Made by a program: the position numbers and the translations under genes. From Solilutibacter tolerans (GTDB lineage Bacteria; Pseudomonadota; Gammaproteobacteria; Xanthomonadales; Xanthomonadaceae): a stretch of DNA of 64,000 bases. Below are positions 11,522-20,087 of the stretch, piece after piece. The stretch covers positions 582,094-646,093 of the forward strand of contig NZ_FTLW01000001.1 of NCBI RefSeq assembly GCF_900155935.1. The letters run 5' to 3'. Below the pieces are notes generated by a model. That model had not been told where the DNA came from and did no database searches. It saw nothing but the letters and a program-made list of their open reading frames with translations. Within the stretch, counting starts at the first letter, position 1. Every line of letters begins with the position of its first letter.

Positions 11522-12831
11522 ATGCCCTTGTTGGAGCGACGCATCCACCAATAGATAGGGACGCCGGCAAGCAGCAACACAACGCCCCAAGCCAGCGCTT
11601 CTGCACCCGCGCCTGACAAGGCGAACAAGCTGTACAGCAAGGCAAGAAACGCGATGAAGCGTCCGCCATTCCTGCCGCCACTGCGCAACCATGCCGCGCT
11701 GCTGGCGGCATAGGGCAGCAGGATGGCTGATGTCGCGATGAGCAAGATGAAGGTGAACAACTCCACCAGTGTCCGGCTGTAACTTGCGATCACCAATAGC
11801 GTGGCTAGCACGCTGCCGACCAGGATGCCGAAGGCTGGCGTGCCGTTCTTGTCCAACTTGGCAAAGCGTCGCGGAAACAAGCCATCGTCGGCGGCAGCCA
11901 GTGAAACTTGCGCGCACACCAACAACCAGCCGTTTATTGCGCCGAAGGTGGACACGGCAGCAAGTACAGCGATGCCCAGCGCCGCACTTGGCCCCCACAC
12001 GCGGCCGGCCGCCTCGGCCATCGGTGCGCCTGAGGCCTTCAGTACATCGGTCGGAACCAAGCCGATCACGACGGTGCAAGCCAGGATGGTGGCGATGCCG
12101 GCCAGCAGCGTGCCCAGCACGGTGGCGCGCGGGATCGTGCGCTCGGGGTTGCGGATGGACTGCGCAGGCACGGTTGCGACTTCCAAACCACACAAGGCCC
12201 ACATCGCAAGGATGACGGTGACGTTGGCCACATGCGGTAGCGACTCGCCACTCGGGTTGAACGGCACGTAGTTGTGGCTATCGACGAACCACAAGCCGAT
12301 CAATCCAAACAGCAGCAGGGGTACGAGTTTCAACGCGGTGATCAGCACCTGGAATCGTCCGGCTTCGCGTAGACCGACCAGATTGACGATGGTGCAGATC
12401 CACAGCGCGACCAACGCGCAGCCAGCCGCGCGCACCGGCGTCGATGTCAGGGCAGGGAATATCGCCCCCATGCTGCCCGCGAATGCGACCGCGATGGCAG
12501 CCATGCCGGACCAGATCGAGATCCAGTAGCTCCACGCAATGCCAAAGCCGGCCAGATCGCCGAAGGAGCGGCGCACATACGCATACGGGCCGCCCGTGCA
12601 CGGCCAGTGGATGGCGAGTTTGGAGAACGTCAACGCCAACAGCACCGCACCGCATAAAGCGATGCCCCAACCGATCAAGCTGGCGGCGCCATACGGGGCC
12701 ATGGTCGCGGGCAGCAGGAAGACGCCACTGCCGATCATGCTGCCAACGACCAATGCGGTTGCCATCCACAGGCCTAGTGGCCTGGATGCAGTTTGCGCGT
12801 TGACATCGGAGACGCTGGCTGTTTCGGTCAC
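11497..12831 (-). CDS. APC superfamily amino-acid/polyamine permease or antiporter
   Basis: About 444 residues and 12 hydrophobic segments. TM1 contains the unwound GSMIGSGVFLLPA motif of the AdiC/PotE/CadB group, and helix 6 has ALCGLEVATVPAQSIRNPERTIPRA, also typical. It is therefore probably an amino-acid or amine exchanger in the inner membrane. I chose the GTG at 12831 because AAGGAG lies 6 nt upstream; an ATG at 12885 would add 18 unconserved residues. Its 3' end overlaps the MFS gene on the other strand. Confidence 0.88.
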   Translation of the reverse strand: MTETASVSDVNAQTASRPLGLWMATALVVGSMIGSGVFLLPATMAPYGAASLIGWGIALCGAVLLALTFSKLAIHWPCTGGPYAYVRRSFGDLAGFGIAWSYWISIWSGMAAIAVAFAGSMGAIFPALTSTPVRAAGCALVALWICTIVNLVGLREAGRFQVLITALKLVPLLLFGLIGLWFVDSHNYVPFNPSGESLPHVANVTVILAMWALCGLEVATVPAQSIRNPERTIPRATVLGTLLAGIATILACTVVIGLVPTDVLKASGAPMAEAAGRVWGPSAALGIAVLAAVSTFGAINGWLLVCAQVSLAAADDGLFPRRFAKLDKNGTPAFGILVGSVLATLLVIASYSRTLVELFTFILLIATSAILLPYAASSAAWLRSGGRNGGRFIAFLALLYSLFALSGAGAEALAWGVVLLLAGVPIYWWMRRSNKGIQSSPSGS

Positions 12832-12912
12832 GGAGCGCTCCTTGATGAATTGATCGCTGGTAGGTAGTCCGACTCTGCGCGTCACGATACGCTGCGATTA
12901 GCCTGATGTGGA

Positions 12913-12944
12913 GCAATTTTTGGCAACCAAATGCTGAAAATTGC
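12913..12944. repeat. Inverted repeat GCAATTTT-N16-AAAATTGC
   Basis: Perfect 8-bp arms with a 16-nt spacer in the AT-rich space between the divergent APC permease and the DUF11 protein gene. It could be an operator for either gene, or a weak hairpin. Confidence 0.5.
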
Positions 12945-13067
12945 CCTAAGGGGTAAAATTTTCTGCCTACTAGCCGAGGGCGCAGTTATCTAGCGGCGAA
13001 TATCGGCTTTAGTTGGATGTTTCGTGTTAGCCGCGATGCTCGACCAAAATTCAGTTTGGAGTTCAAA

Positions 13068-14216
13068 ATGAATTCAATGCGTTGGGTGATGATAGGTCTT
13101 GTGTTGCTTTGTTCGCCCATCGCAGCTGCGCAAACCTATGTATCAGCCAGTTCGTATCAGGGGGGCACCGCCGGGGCGAATGGGTATGCCGTTTTTCGCT
13201 ATGAGCTAGTGGGTGGCAGCACAGTAGATGTCACCTTGCAGGCAACCGGCACGACTTTCTCGGGCGGCGCCTATGCGTACCACATGCGAGTGCCAAATAG
13301 CTCCATGGCTAACGCCGGTAGTCTTTCACCATCGTCTTTTTATCCAGGGACTCAAGCAACGAGCTCGATCAGAGCCGCTCTTCTGGACACGTGGGGAGTG
13401 GGCTGTGGCCGTCCGGGAACTGGGGCGCCTGTAGACGGAACGACGTGTGGTGGTCGCGGCACTTTAACGATCACCTTCAGCATGCCAGTGAGAGACCCGA
13501 TTCTCCACTTTGGTGGATTGGGCGACACATTTCCTTCGCCACAAGGGCAGGCCATTGTTGCCAATACTGTCTACAGCCTGGTTTCTGCCGACAATGGAGG
13601 CACTCCGGTTGCAGTCACGCTTGATCGGATGGCGGGGAATGCGGTTTTCGGCACGACTGCAAGTTCAGCCCTGCATTCCGGTAACGCCAGTTCAGTGAAC
13701 GCATCGTGCGACACCGCGCCGCCACAAGCAGCATGCGGTTCGGTAAGGGTGAATGGCACGGTAAGCAGGATAGTGCTGAACGTTTCACTGCGCGGCTACA
13801 GCCATACGCCTCCTTCTTCATATGACCAGGACAATAGTGAGGTCACTGCGGAAGGGCACACGGTGGGCGTCAGTCTGGCACCAACTTCGGATTTGGTGAT
13901 CAGTAAAACGAATACTCCTCTGGTTTCTCCCGTGGATCAGACTGGCGATACTGTAGTCTCTGGTGCCCCCATTACATACGTCATCACCGTACGTAACAAC
14001 GGGCTGAATGCTGCGAGTGGCAGTTTCTTGAGTGACCCTGTGACAGCCAATCTGAATTGCAGCTCTGCTGTTTGCTCTGCATCGTCGGGCTCGGTTTGTC
14101 CAGCGCAAACGGGTGCGGCCTTGGTGGCGGCCATGCAGACTGCGCCGGGTGCGGTCATCCCTGCGCTTCTTCCAGGCGGCGAGATCAGGGTGCAATTGGT
14201 TTGCACACCTCAGTAG
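13068..14216 (+). CDS. Secreted DUF11-domain protein
   Basis: 382 residues from the ATG at 13068, supported by TTTGGAG 6 nt upstream. A signal peptide ends near CSPIAAAQ. A beta-rich adhesin-like region of about 250 residues follows, with paired cysteines (GCGRPG, TTCGGRG, CDTAPPQAACG). A C-terminal DUF11 repeat starts at DLVISKTNTP and includes PITYVITVRNNGLNAASG. DUF11 proteins are usually long, multi-repeat surface or matrix proteins; this one stops at the end of its first repeat. Codon and base usage is less GC-rich than its neighbours. It has no operon partner. Confidence 0.8.
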   Translation: MNSMRWVMIGLVLLCSPIAAAQTYVSASSYQGGTAGANGYAVFRYELVGGSTVDVTLQATGTTFSGGAYAYHMRVPNSSMANAGSLSPSSFYPGTQATSSIRAALLDTWGVGCGRPGTGAPVDGTTCGGRGTLTITFSMPVRDPILHFGGLGDTFPSPQGQAIVANTVYSLVSADNGGTPVAVTLDRMAGNAVFGTTASSALHSGNASSVNASCDTAPPQAACGSVRVNGTVSRIVLNVSLRGYSHTPPSSYDQDNSEVTAEGHTVGVSLAPTSDLVISKTNTPLVSPVDQTGDTVVSGAPITYVITVRNNGLNAASGSFLSDPVTANLNCSSAVCSASSGSVCPAQTGAALVAAMQTAPGAVIPALLPGGEIRVQLVCTPQ

Positions 14217-14367
14217 GTACTGTTGCCACCAACCTCATCGATAATCACGTCGATGAAGCAAGGTATCGCAAATTACTTCGTTACACCGATAGTTTCCTTG
14301 TGTTTCTATGCCTGCCACTAAAATTCAAGTGCCAGGCGGATTTGGGTGGCGATGTATCCGGTTCTGA

Positions 14368-15426
14368 TCAGTTCTGACGATACGCTTCACGCAGCAATTC
14401 GTGGAAATGATGCACGCCGGATTCGCGCAAAGGATTCAGTCGCCCAGCGACATACGAGCCAGAGGCAAGGCCGCGCTGCACGTCTTCGCAGATGCCTAAA
14501 TCTTCGTGTTGGACTTTGTCGCTGAAGTCGAGATCAGCGGTGCGCTTGTCTTGATCATGTGCCTGCGCGTAATAGCTGTCGAACAACACGCGGCAATGAT
14601 CTACCCCCAGCGGGATAACCGTGTTGGTCTGCATACGTCCTGGCAGGATGTTGAGCATCGTGTTGGGCCATAACCAGTAATACAGTGCATCGCCATTACC
14701 ATACAGGCTTTCATCGCTTTCCAGCGGGCTCCATTGCAGCGAGTGCCAGCCGGACAGCTCGGTGCGATAACTGCGGTAGTCGAGCAATCGGTTCAAGCCA
14801 GGATGCACATGGGGGACGTGGTATCCCTCTAGGTAATTGTCTACGTAGACCTTCCAATTGCAGGCGATGTCGTAACTGGCGCGATGATGGCCGTCGTAGT
14901 GTTGCAAGCCCCGATCAGCACCCAAGCGTTCATCGATGCCAGCGACGAAGGCGTCGAAGTCAGGCGCCCATTTTTCGTTGACCGTGGCAAAGATTAGTCC
15001 TTGCCAGATCCGTACCCTCAGCTGCGGCAAGTGGATGTTGCCGACGTGGAAATCCTTCGCATCCTGCATTTCAGGCGCTGAGCGAAGCTGCCCTTCCAAT
15101 GTGTAAGTCCAGCCGTGGTAGCGGCATCGCAATGCCTTGGCGCCGCGACCGTCGCATTGCGCGATGGGGCCCGCGCGATGGCGGCAGACGTTGTGCATCA
15201 CGCGCACCTCGTCATCCATGCCGCGAACCGCGATTACGGGCAGGCCTGCCAGATTAGCGACGACGTAATCCCCGGCCGAAGGCAGCTGCGACACATGCGC
15301 GACCAATTGCCATGCCCGGTCGAAAATCACACGGCGATCTATGCCTGCCATTTCGGGTGTCGTGTAGAAGCGTGCGGGGAGTGCGGAGGCGGTTGCAGCA
15401 GGTTGGGGAATGAGATCTTCTTGCAT
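14368..15426 (-). CDS. Rieske non-heme iron oxygenase, alpha subunit
   Basis: 352 residues. The Rieske [2Fe-2S] motif C-x-H-x17-C-x2-H is exact (C81, H83, C101, H104). The mononuclear iron site appears in NWKVYVDNYLEGYHVPHVH, giving H203 and H208, with a later Asp (ICEDVQ). The residue three before the first His is Glu (E200). Ring-hydroxylating dioxygenases have Asp at this bridging position, while carnitine/choline-type monooxygenases (CntA, GbcA class) have Glu. I therefore infer a quaternary-amine monooxygenase-like enzyme. No reductase gene is adjacent. The start is placed after the upstream peptidase gene; it lacks a clear Shine-Dalgarno. Confidence 0.88.
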   Translation of the reverse strand: MQEDLIPQPAATASALPARFYTTPEMAGIDRRVIFDRAWQLVAHVSQLPSAGDYVVANLAGLPVIAVRGMDDEVRVMHNVCRHRAGPIAQCDGRGAKALRCRYHGWTYTLEGQLRSAPEMQDAKDFHVGNIHLPQLRVRIWQGLIFATVNEKWAPDFDAFVAGIDERLGADRGLQHYDGHHRASYDIACNWKVYVDNYLEGYHVPHVHPGLNRLLDYRSYRTELSGWHSLQWSPLESDESLYGNGDALYYWLWPNTMLNILPGRMQTNTVIPLGVDHCRVLFDSYYAQAHDQDKRTADLDFSDKVQHEDLGICEDVQRGLASGSYVAGRLNPLRESGVHHFHELLREAYRQN

Positions 15427-15456
15427 GCGAGGAGTATGACGTGAGTGGCTGCAACG

Positions 15457-15485
15457 CAGAACGCCGGCATTGAGCCGGCGTTCTG
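15457..15485 (-). terminator. Hairpin terminator after the ACE-like peptidase
   Basis: Perfect 12-bp stem CAGAACGCCGGC / GCCGGCGTTCTG with a 5-nt loop, 22 nt past the peptidase stop and before the Rieske gene. There is no long T-tract. Confidence 0.65.
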
Positions 15486-15506
15486 GGGTGTGTTGCGATT
15501 TGGCTA

Positions 15507-17417
15507 TCAGCGGGCTGCCGTCGTCGCACTCCAGCCACATTGCTTGCCGGCGTTCTGCTGCTTCAGCCACGTCTGCAGCGGGGCGAAGTACTCCAGCACA
15601 GCACTGGCATCCATCTTTTCGCCGCCGGTGAGCTCCTTCATGGTCTTCTGCCACGGTTGGCTGGCGCCCTTGGACAGCATCGCCCAGTAGCGCTTGCCGG
15701 CTTCCTTGTCGCCGTAGAAGCTGCACTGGTATAGCGGGCCCTTGTGACCGGCCGCGTCGCAGAGCGACTTGTAGAACTGGAACTGCAGGACGTGCGATAG
15801 GAAGTAGCGTGTGTAGGGCGTATTACCCGGTACGTGGTACTTGGCGCCCGGGTCGAAGAAATCCTCGCCGCGCGCGTTGACCGGCGCGACGCCCTGGTAC
15901 TTTGCCTTCAGCTCCCACCAGGCCTGGTTGTATTCGGTCGGCTTGATCGATCCATCGAACACGCCCCAGCGCCAGCGATCAATCATCAAGCCAAAGGGCA
16001 TGAACGACACCTTCGCCAAGGCCATACGCATCTGCGAGTTGATCAGCGACTCCTGATTCTGCTTCTGCTCGCCGACCAATCCGATCGACTGCAAGTATTC
16101 CGGTGTCATCGCCAGCACGATCGTGTCGCCGATGGCTTCGTGGAAACCGTCATGGGCGCCGCCCTGGAACATGGCCGGCTGCACGTTGTAAGCCAGGTCG
16201 TAATAGATGTGGCCCAGCTCGTGATAAATGGTGGTGAAGTCTTCTTCGTTCGGCTTGATGCACATCTTGGTGCGCACGTCGCCCCTCATGTCCATGTCCC
16301 AGGCGCTGGCATGGCAGACCACGTCGCGATCGCGCGGCTTGATGAACTGGGTGTTCTTCCAGTAGCTCTCGGGCAGCTTGGGCATGCCGAGCGAGGTGTA
16401 GAAGTCTTCTGCACGACGCGTCATTTTGACCGCGATATCCATCTGCGCGGCGCGTTCGATCTCTTCTGGCTTGCGACCCGCCGGCTTGGCCTTTTCGGCG
16501 GCCAGCAAATCCTGATACTGCTTCTCCAGTGCGCCGGTGATGTCCAGGCTGCCCGCGTTGGGGTAGGGCGCAAGGAAGTCCCACAAGTTGCCCCAATCCT
16601 GTTGCCACATATTGCCCATCAAGTGAGCCGGCAACAGGCCGCCATCCACCTGACCCTTGTCGTCGCCGTACTTGTCTTTCAGTTTCTCGCGGGTGTAGCA
16701 GTGCAGTTCTTCGTACAGCGGTTCGACCTGCGCCCACAAGCGATCGGTTTCGCTGGCGATTTCCGCAGGGGTCATGTCGTAACCCGAACGCCACAACTCG
16801 CCGGTGTTGGCGAAACCCAAGTCACGCGCACCTTCGTTGGAGAGCTCGACGAAGCGCTGGTAGTCCTTCTTCATCGGCACCGCGATGGTGTGCCAGCCTT
16901 GCCAGGCATCCAGCTGTGCGTCGTAGTCACGATTGCTGCGCAGCACGTCTTCCAATTCACCCAATTGACGACAGTTCTTGGCATCGCCTTCCCCCTTGCA
17001 ATAGGTACCCGCGCCATACATGCCGCCCATCTTGCTGGCGATGCGGGTCAGCTCGCCCAGGTGTTCGGGGTTCTTCGGCGGCGGCATGGATGCAGACAGC
17101 TTCAATAGCTGGATCGTGCGTGCGCTCTCGGCCGACATTTTCTGGCCTTCGAACTGCTTGGCCTCTTCGATCCACTGGTTGAGCAAGGTCAGCCAGCGCT
17201 CATCGCTCTTGGCCGCCAGCATCTGGGTGTCGTCGCTGATGTAGGTTGCAGCCAGCCATTGCGGCACGGTGATCTCGGGATACATCGCCTTCAATTGGGT
17301 ATTGATGCGGGCGACGAACTGATCGGCGTTTTCCTTGGCGGGTGCTTTCTGCGCAAAGGTGGGAGTCGATACGCAGGCCGCGATGGCGAGCGAGAGCAGG
17401 GCGTGGCGGAGTTTCAC
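15507..17417 (-). CDS. Peptidase family M2, ACE-like dipeptidyl carboxypeptidase
   Basis: 636 residues with an N-terminal signal peptide (cleavage near TPTFAQ), so periplasmic or secreted. The zinc motif HELGH is at about residues 399-403 in TTIYHELGHIYYDLAY, followed by the third-ligand region GFHEAIGDT, both diagnostic for angiotensin-converting-enzyme homologues. QPAMFQGGAHDGFHEAIGD and the length match bacterial ACEs. The enzyme would release C-terminal dipeptides from oligopeptides, consistent with a protein-feeding lifestyle. It is followed by a hairpin terminator and stands alone. Confidence 0.96.
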   Translation of the reverse strand: MKLRHALLSLAIAACVSTPTFAQKAPAKENADQFVARINTQLKAMYPEITVPQWLAATYISDDTQMLAAKSDERWLTLLNQWIEEAKQFEGQKMSAESARTIQLLKLSASMPPPKNPEHLGELTRIASKMGGMYGAGTYCKGEGDAKNCRQLGELEDVLRSNRDYDAQLDAWQGWHTIAVPMKKDYQRFVELSNEGARDLGFANTGELWRSGYDMTPAEIASETDRLWAQVEPLYEELHCYTREKLKDKYGDDKGQVDGGLLPAHLMGNMWQQDWGNLWDFLAPYPNAGSLDITGALEKQYQDLLAAEKAKPAGRKPEEIERAAQMDIAVKMTRRAEDFYTSLGMPKLPESYWKNTQFIKPRDRDVVCHASAWDMDMRGDVRTKMCIKPNEEDFTTIYHELGHIYYDLAYNVQPAMFQGGAHDGFHEAIGDTIVLAMTPEYLQSIGLVGEQKQNQESLINSQMRMALAKVSFMPFGLMIDRWRWGVFDGSIKPTEYNQAWWELKAKYQGVAPVNARGEDFFDPGAKYHVPGNTPYTRYFLSHVLQFQFYKSLCDAAGHKGPLYQCSFYGDKEAGKRYWAMLSKGASQPWQKTMKELTGGEKMDASAVLEYFAPLQTWLKQQNAGKQCGWSATTAAR

Positions 17418-17546
17418 AGGGGACCTCGGACGATGCTGGGACAGACCGCCAAGTGTAGGCGCTGCGCCTGTCTAGGGCATGTGGCGGCGCACTACACTGT
17501 CCACGGAGCTTGGGGCAGGCACCAGGCCGGGCAAAGAAGGAAAGGC

Positions 17547-18437
17547 ATGACAAATACCCGTCGTGGCGTGCTGTTGGGGTTGGCGGCCTACGCGTCCTTT
17601 TCCTTCAGCGATGCCTTCATCAAATTGCTCGAAGGCCAGCTTCCGACGTTCCAATTGATGTTCATGGGCGCAGCATTGAGTCTCTTGGCCCTGCCGGTCG
17701 TCAAGCAGCCGGGTGAACGATGGCGCTATCTCGTGCAGCCTCGTCACCGCGGCATCTACCTGTTGCGGATGCTCGCGGGTGCCATCAACAACCTGGGTGC
17801 GATCGTGGCGTTCACCCATTTGCCGATGGCCGAGGCCTTCGCGCTCATTTTCCTGATGCCGATCTTCGTCACCTTGCTGTCGGTGCTGGTGCTCGGCGAG
17901 CACGTCGGCTGGCGGCGTTGGTCAGCCGTGATCGCAGGTTTCATCGGCGTGCTGGTGGTGCTGCGACCGGGGTTTCGTGAACTCAACATCGGCCACTTGG
18001 GCGGCATCGTCTGCGGACTGGCAGGCGCGTGCAACGTGGTGCTGATGCGCAAGGTGGGTGATGGCGAGCATCGGCTCACGCTGTTCGGTACCACCATCAT
18101 CGGCAACCTTCTGATGGCCGGGGTGCTGATGTGGCCCGAGCTGCAGGCCCCGACCATGACGCAATGGTCCTATGCGGCGGGCTTCGGGCTGCTTTCGGTG
18201 CTGGGCGTGATCCTGCTGATGTACGCAACGCTCGCGACAGCGGTCAACCACGTGGCGCCCACGCAATACACGCAGATGTTGTGGGCGGTGTGGCTGGGCT
18301 GGTGGTGGTTCGACGATCAGGTGGACGCGATGACATGGCTCGGCATCGTCATCATCTTGGCGGCGGGACTGTTCACCGTTCTGCGGGAAGAGCGTGTCAC
18401 CGGCTGGTGGCACAAGATGCGGATGTTGTTGCCCTGA
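17547..18437 (+). CDS. EamA/DMT-family transporter
   Basis: 296 residues with ten predicted hydrophobic helices in two EamA repeats (for example LGLAAYASFSFSDAFIKLL, then GGIVCGLAGACNVVLMRKV). Proteins of this group export or import amino acids, nucleosides or related metabolites; the substrate is unknown. The ATG at 17547 has AAGGAAAGG just upstream. The frame is open further 5' but runs over the divergent peptidase start, so the shorter form is preferred. Confidence 0.88.
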   Translation: MTNTRRGVLLGLAAYASFSFSDAFIKLLEGQLPTFQLMFMGAALSLLALPVVKQPGERWRYLVQPRHRGIYLLRMLAGAINNLGAIVAFTHLPMAEAFALIFLMPIFVTLLSVLVLGEHVGWRRWSAVIAGFIGVLVVLRPGFRELNIGHLGGIVCGLAGACNVVLMRKVGDGEHRLTLFGTTIIGNLLMAGVLMWPELQAPTMTQWSYAAGFGLLSVLGVILLMYATLATAVNHVAPTQYTQMLWAVWLGWWWFDDQVDAMTWLGIVIILAAGLFTVLREERVTGWWHKMRMLLP

Positions 18438-18447
18438 GCGAGAACAT

Positions 18448-18945
18448 CTAAGGCAATAGGAGACGGCGCTGTTCGTCGATCAAACGCGAAGCTAGCAACC
18501 AGCGCCACGCCTCTTCCGCATCCTGTTCCACATAGGCGCGAGCGCTGCCCAAGCGAAACGTATATCCCCAGGCATCCATGTCCGCGAACAACCGGTCACG
18601 CCCGAAACCGGGGATTTCATTGGCCATGAGCGATTGCAGCACGCAGACCGCGTTTTCCTCGTCGATCGAGTCGGTGGCGTCGGTGTGCACCGAGGTGCGC
18701 CGATCAGCGGGCAAGACGATCAGGTGGCCGGCTTCGTGCAGCAGCGAATGCACGGGTGTGTCGTCGCGTGCGTACACATCATGAGCAATGATGCCGGCCT
18801 CACATTCGCCCCAGTAACTGCCGGGGATGGGTGTTGCATCTTCCACACGATGCAACACCAGGCCATAACGTGCCAGCAATGACGATGCTGCATCGAAGCC
18901 GACATCGCGCATCCGCATCACATCAGGGGGTGAAGCGTCATCCAT
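18448..18945 (-). CDS. Predicted HExxH zinc protease-like protein following minE
   Basis: 165 residues, no signal peptide, and no named family that I recognise. A zincin motif HEAGH is at residues 70-74 within HSLLHEAGHLIVLPADRR. A Glu pair (DEENAVCVL, about 96-97) lies at a distance seen for gluzincin third ligands. The C-terminal half is Trp/Arg rich. It starts 36 nt after the minE stop on the same strand and is probably part of the min transcript. Whether it is an active protease is unproven. Confidence 0.75.
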   Translation of the reverse strand: MDDASPPDVMRMRDVGFDAASSLLARYGLVLHRVEDATPIPGSYWGECEAGIIAHDVYARDDTPVHSLLHEAGHLIVLPADRRTSVHTDATDSIDEENAVCVLQSLMANEIPGFGRDRLFADMDAWGYTFRLGSARAYVEQDAEEAWRWLLASRLIDEQRRLLLP

Positions 18946-18981
18946 CGCGAAACACCGGCATCATCAAAACGCCGGCGAAAA

Positions 18982-19248
18982 TCAGCCTTCGCCGACGGCG
19001 CGATCAGGCAGCTCGATCGAGATATCCAGCACGTCGTATTCGCCGTGCTTCTCCTTCGACACCTTGATCGCGTCTTCCGGCACATGCACGTACTTGCGGA
19101 TCACGTCGAGGATCTCCTGACGCATGCGCGGCACGTAGTCGGGCGCACCGGCCTCGCTGCGCTGCTCGGCGATGATGACCTGCAGGCGGTTCTTGGCGGT
19201 GTTGGCGGATTGTTGCTTCGGCTTGAGGAAATCGAAAATGCCCACCAT
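18982..19248 (-). CDS. minE: MinE, cell-division topological specificity factor
   Basis: 88 residues. The N terminus MVGIFDFLKPKQQSANTAK has the amphipathic membrane-targeting and anti-MinCD region, and the C-terminal half (RQEILDVIRKYVHVPEDAI) is the dimerisation domain. MinE drives MinD off the membrane and creates the pole-to-pole oscillation. The ATG at 19248 overlaps the minD stop (ATGA), so the shorter start is preferred over a TTG at 19251. Confidence 0.97.
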   Translation of the reverse strand: MVGIFDFLKPKQQSANTAKNRLQVIIAEQRSEAGAPDYVPRMRQEILDVIRKYVHVPEDAIKVSKEKHGEYDVLDISIELPDRAVGEG

Positions 19249-20057
19249 CAACCCCCGAACATCTTGCTGAAGAAGCCCTTCTTCTCGGGCGTGGTGAAGC
19301 GCATCGGGCGCTCCTCGCCAAGCAGGCGGGCGACGGCATCTTCATAGGCCGATGCGGCGTCCGAGTTGGCTTCCAGAATCACCGGCTCGCCCTTGTTTGA
19401 GGCATTCAGCACGTCGGTGGATTCGGGGATCACGCCGACCGCCTTGAGGCCCAGTACTTCCTCGACGTCGGTGACCGAGAGCATCTCGCCCTTTTCGACA
19501 CGCGCCGGGCTGTAGCGGGTGAGCAGCAGGAATTCCTGCACGCGTTCACCTTCCTCCGCACGCTTGGTCTTGGAGGCGAGCAGTCCCAGGATGCGGTCGG
19601 AGTCGCGCACCGAAGATACCTCCGGGTTCACCACGACCACCGCCTTGTCGGCGTAATACATGGCGAGGTAGGCGCCCTTCTCGATGCCGGCCGGGGAGTC
19701 GGCAACGATATAGTCGAAGCCATCGGCGTCCAGGTCCTTCAGCACCTTCTCCACGCCTTCCTTGGTTAGCGCGTCCTTGTCACGCGTCTGCGATGCAGCC
19801 AGTACGTGCAGGTTGTCGAAGCGCTTGTCCTTGATCAACGCCTGCTTGAGCGATGCCTCGCCGTTCACCACGTTGACGAAGTCGTACACCACGCGGCGCT
19901 CGCAGCCCATGATCAGGTCCAGGTTGCGCAGGCCAACGTCGAAGTCGATCACGGCGACCTTCTTGCCGCGACGTGCAAGGCCGGTGGCGATGCTGGCGCT
20001 GGTGGTGGTCTTGCCAACTCCGCCTTTACCAGAAGTGACGACGATGATTTCAGCCAA
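19248..20057 (-). CDS. minD: MinD, septum-site-determining ATPase
   Basis: 269 residues. It has the deviant Walker A motif SGKGGVGKTTTSA at the N terminus, FDVGLRNLDLIMGCERR, and the C-terminal amphipathic membrane helix ending GFFSKMFGG. MinD binds membrane as an ATP dimer, recruits MinC, and is displaced by MinE. It follows minC by 30 nt and overlaps minE by 4 nt. Confidence 0.98.
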   Translation of the reverse strand: MAEIIVVTSGKGGVGKTTTSASIATGLARRGKKVAVIDFDVGLRNLDLIMGCERRVVYDFVNVVNGEASLKQALIKDKRFDNLHVLAASQTRDKDALTKEGVEKVLKDLDADGFDYIVADSPAGIEKGAYLAMYYADKAVVVVNPEVSSVRDSDRILGLLASKTKRAEEGERVQEFLLLTRYSPARVEKGEMLSVTDVEEVLGLKAVGVIPESTDVLNASNKGEPVILEANSDAASAYEDAVARLLGEERPMRFTTPEKKGFFSKMFGG

Positions 20058-20087
20058 GGGTGTTCTCCTTACGTGGGGGTTGGCGTG

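Noticed and set aside
15834..17108. 424-codon + frame antisense to the M2 peptidase
   Set aside because: The peptidase motifs on the other strand are unambiguous; this frame has none.
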